Shown piece after piece: positions 59,724-64,000 of a stretch of 64,000 nucleotides of DNA. Below the pieces are notes generated by a model, which saw only the letters and a list, made by a program, of their open reading frames with translations, ran no database searches and had not been told where the DNA came from. The translations under genes were made by a program, and so were the position numbers. Location of the stretch: the NCBI GenBank assembly GCA_964503145.1, contig CAZCYV010000002.1:62001-126000 (forward strand), written 5' to 3'. Position 1 is the first letter of the stretch; each line of letters opens with the position of its first letter. This DNA is from RBG-16-57-11 sp964503145 (GTDB lineage Bacteria > Chloroflexota > Anaerolineae > Anaerolineales > UBA4823).

Positions 59724-61346
59724 CTAACCTTCCCGATAGATGCGCACCCGGCGGTTAGGCTCTTTGCCGTAAGAATGCGACACCAGATTGGCCTCGCGAG
59801 CGAGTTGGTGTTGCAGGCGGCGGATCGATGAAGCTGCCGGTTGCAACTCCACCCAACGCTCGCCGTTCATCACTGCGCTAATCGCCGCTCGCGCCTCTTG
59901 CAGGGCGCTCTCCATCCCGGCTTCGCCGCCTTCGTCGGCGTAGAGGTTGAACAGGTCGCCCAGGAACTGCTGCATCTGATTGACCGTGTTGGAGCGCAAC
60001 ACATAGATGGGCACATTGCGCTGCTCGGCCTCGGTGATCGGTCGCTGTCGTTTGCGATAGTATGCGCGCAGGGTGACCAGCACATTGGCCTCGCCTGCGT
60101 CATCCACGATGAGCGCCGGCACACCCAATCTGCGAGCGGCTTGCGAAAGGCGATTGCGCGCCACCCCATACGGGTAAATCCGCACCGGCTGCAAAGCGCT
60201 GCGGTCGCGCACAGCGGTACCATTTTCGCTGCGCGAGGCTGCAGAAGGGTACTCGGCGCGGCCAGAATACGACGCCGTGCGCTCAGGCAGAGGCTCACCG
60301 CTCTGGCGGCGATACCCCTGCTGGCCAAAAGCCACCGGTCGGGGCGGAGCAGGCGCTCGCTCGATGCGGATTTCGCCATCGATGCGCGAGCGGATCTCTG
60401 GCGGCAGCGGATAGCCGCGCAGCAGGCCGTCCACGGCGGCGGCCACATCGGGATGCACTGCCAGGCGATCGCGGGTCTGGATTTCGATCAGCACGTCAAA
60501 GGTGGGCGGCGAACGCCGTTCCAGCACCGTCTTCTGCGTGCCGCGGCGGCGCGCCTCCTCGTCGGACAGGGTGACCGACTCGATGCCGCCGACCAGATCC
60601 GCCAGGGTAGGGTTGAGCAGCAGGTTTTCCAGGGAATTACCGTGCGCCGTGCCGATCAGTTGCACGCCACGCTCGGCGATCGTGCGGGCAGCCGCAGCTT
60701 CCAGCTCGCGACCGATCTCGTCGATGATGATCGCTTCCGGGTTGTGATTCTCGACCGCCTCAATCATCACCTCGTGCTGCAAGGATGGAGTCGCTACCTG
60801 CATGCGGCGCGCCCGTCCCACCGCTGGGTGCGGCACATCGCCGTCGCCGCCGATCTCATTCGAGGTATCGACGATCACCACCCGTTTGGTCTCGGCCAGG
60901 ATGCGGGCGGCTTCGCGCAGCATGGTAGTCTTGCCCACTCCGGGCCTCCCCAGGATCAGCAGGCTCTTGCCGCTTTCGATCAAATCTTTGATGATGTCCG
61001 TCGTCCCGTAAACCGCACGCCCTACTCGACAGGTCAGGCCGACGATGTAGCCGCGGCGATTGCGAATGGCGGAAATGCGGTGCAGGGTGCGCTCCAGGCC
61101 AGCGCGATTGTCGGCGTCGAACTCACCAATGCGCTCGACGACGTAATCGATGTCTTGATGCTGCACCTCGCGATCGCTCAGCACCACCTCTCGGGTGACG
61201 AAACGAGCGGTGGGCAAGCGCCCCAGGTCCAGTATAACTTCCAGCAGGTTATCGCTGTCGTTTGCATCGGTAACCGCTTTGGCGATATCTGGAGGCAACA
61301 CGTCCAACAGGGCGTGCAAATCATCGGTTATTTTCTGTTGCCGCAT
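59724..61346 (-). CDS. SpoIIIAA/Ycf45-like AAA ATPase with C-terminal R3H domain
   Basis: The 540-residue product has an N-terminal region ending in RRGYIVGLTCRVGRAV, an AAA ATPase with P-loop LLILGRPGVGKTTMLREAA (near residue 130) and Walker B EAIIIDEIGRELEA, a Pro/Arg-rich linker, and a C-terminal R3H domain (LVSHSYGKEPNRRVRIY). The Ycf45/SpoIIIAA core is found in cyanobacteria, Chloroflexota and spore formers. R3H domains bind single-stranded nucleic acid. No sporulation genes are nearby, so I infer a nucleic-acid-related ATPase whose job is not defined. Confidence 0.9.
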   Translation of the reverse strand: MRQQKITDDLHALLDVLPPDIAKAVTDANDSDNLLEVILDLGRLPTARFVTREVVLSDREVQHQDIDYVVERIGEFDADNRAGLERTLHRISAIRNRRGYIVGLTCRVGRAVYGTTDIIKDLIESGKSLLILGRPGVGKTTMLREAARILAETKRVVIVDTSNEIGGDGDVPHPAVGRARRMQVATPSLQHEVMIEAVENHNPEAIIIDEIGRELEAAAARTIAERGVQLIGTAHGNSLENLLLNPTLADLVGGIESVTLSDEEARRRGTQKTVLERRSPPTFDVLIEIQTRDRLAVHPDVAAAVDGLLRGYPLPPEIRSRIDGEIRIERAPAPPRPVAFGQQGYRRQSGEPLPERTASYSGRAEYPSAASRSENGTAVRDRSALQPVRIYPYGVARNRLSQAARRLGVPALIVDDAGEANVLVTLRAYYRKRQRPITEAEQRNVPIYVLRSNTVNQMQQFLGDLFNLYADEGGEAGMESALQEARAAISAVMNGERWVELQPAASSIRRLQHQLAREANLVSHSYGKEPNRRVRIYREG

Positions 61347-61352
61347 AAGAAC

Positions 61353-62291
61353 TTACTTACTCCCCAGTCGTGCAACGGGAGCGGTGATCTCAGGCTGTCC
61401 ACCTTCCAGGGCCGGGATGGCGAAGGCGCGTGCGGCCTTCTGTTGGCTGACCAATTGTTTGACCATAACCGCCTGGCGCGGACCAGCCTCCGCGCCCAGA
61501 TCTTCAATCGCCGGCTCCAACCAGGACTGATGGGAGCGCACGCAGATATATACCGGTCGCGAGCGGCGATTGGGAACTTTGCTCAACAAATCCAAAAAGT
61601 GTTCAGACATATTCTGCGCATCTGGGTGAACGAAAGGTTGCGCCCAGATGCCGCGATGACCGTACTTCAACTCCACAAAAGCGATCAATTCTCCATGTTC
61701 ATAATACACCATCCCCTTCGGCCGCTGAGTAGCCAGCGGCTCCACCTGTTGCACCAGTGCAGGCACCAGGTTATTGTACAAAGAGCGGATTGGAATCTCG
61801 TCCTGGCTGATCGCCGGACGCCAGGCGCCGGGCGCCGCGTCGCCGTCTGGAAAACCGGTCAACTGCCAGATGCGCTGACGTGAGTAGATGGCGAAACCAC
61901 ACTGGCGCAAGGTCTCGAACACCTCAGAACGCTCGTCGACGTCCGCCAACAGACGCAGCGCGCCGCGCTCGCCGGACTGCGCCATCATGTGTTCCATCAA
62001 GGTGAACACCGCCTCTGTGGACACTCCTGCATCAGGTGCCAGGAAGGTAAGGTGTGAAGACGCCGATCCGTTCATATGAATGAACTGACCAAAAACCGGG
62101 GTTCCACCGGTCTCCTCGCCGTTCAAAACGTAGGTGAAAATCCCCATGGAGGGCGCCAGATACGAGAACAGCGCACCAGGCACCAGCATAGGACCGCGCG
62201 TCAAGACCAGAGCGCTATCCAGGAAGACGCTTTGGCTTCTGAAGCGGTGCAGGGCGGGGAAATCGCGCCAATCAAAATGACGCACGTTCAT
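61353..62291 (-). CDS. GNAT-like acetyltransferase-fold protein
   Basis: The 312-residue product starts MNVRHFDWRDFPALHRFR and has two GNAT-like halves: a first with HLTFLAPDAGVSTEAVFTLMEHM and LLADVDERSEVFETLRQCGFAIYSRQRIW, and a second with GMVYYEHGELIAFVELKYG. The classical acetyl-CoA loop is not sharp. It overlaps pdxT by 4 nt and precedes the ATPase by 6 nt, a fixed operon place. Substrate unknown. Confidence 0.7.
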   Translation of the reverse strand: MNVRHFDWRDFPALHRFRSQSVFLDSALVLTRGPMLVPGALFSYLAPSMGIFTYVLNGEETGGTPVFGQFIHMNGSASSHLTFLAPDAGVSTEAVFTLMEHMMAQSGERGALRLLADVDERSEVFETLRQCGFAIYSRQRIWQLTGFPDGDAAPGAWRPAISQDEIPIRSLYNNLVPALVQQVEPLATQRPKGMVYYEHGELIAFVELKYGHRGIWAQPFVHPDAQNMSEHFLDLLSKVPNRRSRPVYICVRSHQSWLEPAIEDLGAEAGPRQAVMVKQLVSQQKAARAFAIPALEGGQPEITAPVARLGSK

Positions 62292-62890
62292 GTGTCGTTC
62301 TTCCTGTTTGCGGACTCCGCCAGAGCTAAGAAGTAGCGGTGAAAACGCTCATCAAGGGTCAGTTCAGGGTGAAAGGAAGTCGCCAATAGATGTCCTTGTT
62401 GCGCGGCCACCACCCGCCCGTCGGGGAGTTGCGCCAGCGCCTGGGCCGGCTCGTTCACTGAAGAGATCAACGGCGCACGAATGAACACGGCATGATAGGG
62501 ACGAGGATCCGGATCGATCTGCTGCAGCGCTGGCACGACCAGGTCCGCCTCGAAGCTATTCACCTGCCGGCCAAACGCGTTGCGCTCCACCGTGATATCC
62601 ATCAAGCCCAACAGCGGCTGTTGGCGATGGGCATCCTTCGATAGAAAGATTGCGCCCGCGCACGTGCCCCAGATGGCCTTTTCTGATCCAAAACAGCGCA
62701 GCGGCTCAATCAGGTCGTAGGCCACCGCCAGCTTGCCGATTGTGGTGGATTCGCCGCCTGGAATGATCAACCCATCCAGGTCTTCCAGTTGCCCAGGCAA
62801 GCGCACCTCTACTGCCTCAACACCGATGCGCTGCAGCATGGCGATATGCTCGGCAAAGTCGCCTTGCAGAGCCAGGACTCCAACTTTCAT
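62288..62890 (-). CDS. pdxT: Pyridoxal 5'-phosphate synthase glutaminase subunit
   Basis: The 200-residue product starts MKVGVLALQGDFAEHIAML, has the PGGESTTIGKL loop, the nucleophile Cys in WGTCAGAIFLS and the His/Glu pair in ATSFHPELT. It makes ammonia from glutamine for PdxS. Length is normal. It follows pdxS by 90 nt and overlaps the acetyltransferase-like gene by 4 nt. Confidence 0.96.
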   Translation of the reverse strand: MKVGVLALQGDFAEHIAMLQRIGVEAVEVRLPGQLEDLDGLIIPGGESTTIGKLAVAYDLIEPLRCFGSEKAIWGTCAGAIFLSKDAHRQQPLLGLMDITVERNAFGRQVNSFEADLVVPALQQIDPDPRPYHAVFIRAPLISSVNEPAQALAQLPDGRVVAAQQGHLLATSFHPELTLDERFHRYFLALAESANRKNDT

Positions 62891-62980
62891 CGTTCATCAC
62901 CGCCCGGCTGCCTCGATTTGACCGGCAGCCGCCAACTCCTCTCAAAGAGATCAATCGATCAGCGCATCCATCCCACTGGA

Positions 62981-63868
62981 TCACCAGCCACGCCCGGCGA
63001 TTAGTTCTGCCTCGGGGATAGCGGAAACCTGCCGCCCGACCATCGGCTCGCCCAGGTTGCGGCTGACCTCCGCCAGGATGTAAGGATCGTTGTAATGCGT
63101 GACTGCTTTGACAATCGCCGCAGCGCGCTTGGCCGGATCTCCGGACTTGAAGATGCCAGAGCCAACGAAAACGCCATCGACGCCCAACTGCATCATCAAA
63201 GCAGCGTCGGCAGGGGTGGCGATGCCGCCAGCGGCAAAGTTCACCACCGGCAGCCGCCCCAGGCTGCGCGTTTCCATGACCAGTTCATAAGGCGCACCGA
63301 TCTCTTTGGCAAAGGCCATCACCTCTTCCTCAGGCATATTTTCCAGGCGGCGGATCTCGCCCAGGACGGCGCGCGCGTGGCGCACCGCCTCGACGACATC
63401 GCCCGTGCCCGCCTCGCCTTTAGTGCGGATCATCGCCGCGCCCTCACCGATACGGCGCAATGCTTCGCCCAGATTGCGACAACCGCAAACGAAGGGCACT
63501 TTGAACGCATGCTTGTTGATGTGATGCGCCTCATCCGCCGGAGTCAACACTTCCGACTCATCGATATAATCCACGCCGATGGCCTCGAGGATCTGCGCTT
63601 CGACAAAGTGCCCGATCCGGCATTTCGCCATCACCGGAATGGATACGGCGTCCATGATCTTCAAGATCAATTCTGGGTCGCTCATGCGCGCCACGCCGCC
63701 ATGAGCGCGAATATCCGCCGGCACACGCTCCAGAGCCATTACCGCCACCGCGCCGGCATCCTCGGCGATGCGAGCGTGCTCCGGGGTGACCACATCCATG
63801 ATCACGCCGCCCTTAAGCATCTGGGCCAGCCCTTTTTTGACTGCAAATGTTCCAACCTGTTGATTCAT
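62981..63868 (-). CDS. pdxS: Pyridoxal 5'-phosphate synthase lyase subunit
   Basis: The 295-residue product matches PdxS along its length: KKGLAQMLKGGVIMDVVTPE, AVAVMALERVPADIRAHGGVARMSDP, IPVMAKCRIGHFVEAQILEA, with the active-site Lys in MAKCRIGH and NFAAGGIATPADAALMMQLG. It builds PLP from ribose 5-phosphate, glyceraldehyde 3-phosphate and PdxT ammonia. ATG 63868 is chosen because GGAGG lies 6 nt upstream. The 130 nt upstream to the window edge hold only AT-rich promoter-like sequence. Confidence 0.97.
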   Translation of the reverse strand: MNQQVGTFAVKKGLAQMLKGGVIMDVVTPEHARIAEDAGAVAVMALERVPADIRAHGGVARMSDPELILKIMDAVSIPVMAKCRIGHFVEAQILEAIGVDYIDESEVLTPADEAHHINKHAFKVPFVCGCRNLGEALRRIGEGAAMIRTKGEAGTGDVVEAVRHARAVLGEIRRLENMPEEEVMAFAKEIGAPYELVMETRSLGRLPVVNFAAGGIATPADAALMMQLGVDGVFVGSGIFKSGDPAKRAAAIVKAVTHYNDPYILAEVSRNLGEPMVGRQVSAIPEAELIAGRGW

Positions 63869-64000
63869 TTTCGACCTCCAACCCGACCAACTGCATCGGG
63901 ACATTGTTTATCGGAAAAGTATTTTATTTACTTCGCCATTAATGATTCTACCATGCGCAAGTTTTCATTGCAATCATCTGGAAACACCCAAAGCAATGCA

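Noticed and set aside
59841..61883. 680-codon open frame on the plus strand
   Set aside because: It is antisense to the ATPase/R3H gene and the acetyltransferase-like gene; composition is Arg/His/Gln-rich as expected of a GC-rich shadow frame.

Overview
The window reads as a chromosomal segment of a GC-rich, probably anaerobic or facultative member of the Chloroflexota, most likely class Anaerolineae. This is inferred from the style of the proteins: lipoprotein substrate-binding proteins with Pro/Thr/Glu-rich linkers after the lipobox, an FHA/PP2C pair with C-terminal membrane anchors, a SpoIIIAA/Ycf45-like ATPase with R3H domain in a non-sporulation context, and a PdxS/PdxT vitamin B6 pathway. 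Coding density is high. I see no tRNA, rRNA, CRISPR array, insertion sequence or prophage.

Layout. 1-11.1 kb: the start of a penicillin-binding lipoprotein (cut by the window edge), maf, xpt-guaA, a phosphoprotein signalling pair (FHA and PP2C) facing a large degenerate PP2C-like membrane protein, a FemAB/CelD-type acetyltransferase and a radical SAM protein of the AmmeMemoRadiSam family. 11.2-19.6 kb: mobA, then a redox island. It has a lipoprotein with four tandem rhodanese domains, a twelve-heme cytochrome c lipoprotein interrupted by an in-frame TGA, a divergent LysR regulator, an eight-heme cytochrome, a four-cluster ferredoxin-like protein and an NrfD-type quinol subunit. 19.7-25.5 kb: MATE transporter, DUF711, TrmH, HIT, MtaB and a small lipoprotein. 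25.5-32.4 kb: a compact seven-gene glycan assembly operon. 32.4-41.6 kb: mixed genes (FmdB, MFS, a trypsin-like protein, penicillin acylase, exonuclease III, pirin, LD-carboxypeptidase). 41.7-46.8 kb: a peptide-type ABC transporter without ATPases and a secreted SGNH-like protein. 46.9-52.4 kb: ComEC, a two-component system and a pentapeptide protein. 52.4-64 kb: acyl-CoA enzymes, AAC(3)-like, M23 peptidase, rhomboid, gmk, fmdB, and the pdxS-pdxT-acetyltransferase-R3H ATPase-tmk operon.

The most interesting part is the redox island. The TGA at 14909-14911 lies in one continuous reading frame that joins a signal peptide and first heme to eleven further hemes. It is followed at bacterial SECIS spacing by a perfect 6-bp hairpin with a G-first loop. 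I infer a selenocysteine-containing multiheme cytochrome, co-transcribed with a four-rhodanese lipoprotein and set beside a cytochrome/FeS/NrfD quinol module. The gene set resembles, from memory, the Geobacter ext selenite/tellurite-reduction cluster, but with NrfD as the membrane subunit.

Other themes are several conserved folds that have lost catalytic residues (an SDR, the ComEC metallo-beta-lactamase domain, a PP2C-like protein), a set of start codons placed 6-9 nt after a -10 hexamer (leaderless transcripts), a GT4-nucleotidyltransferase fusion, and a trypsin-like domain bracketed by two copies of the same small domain.
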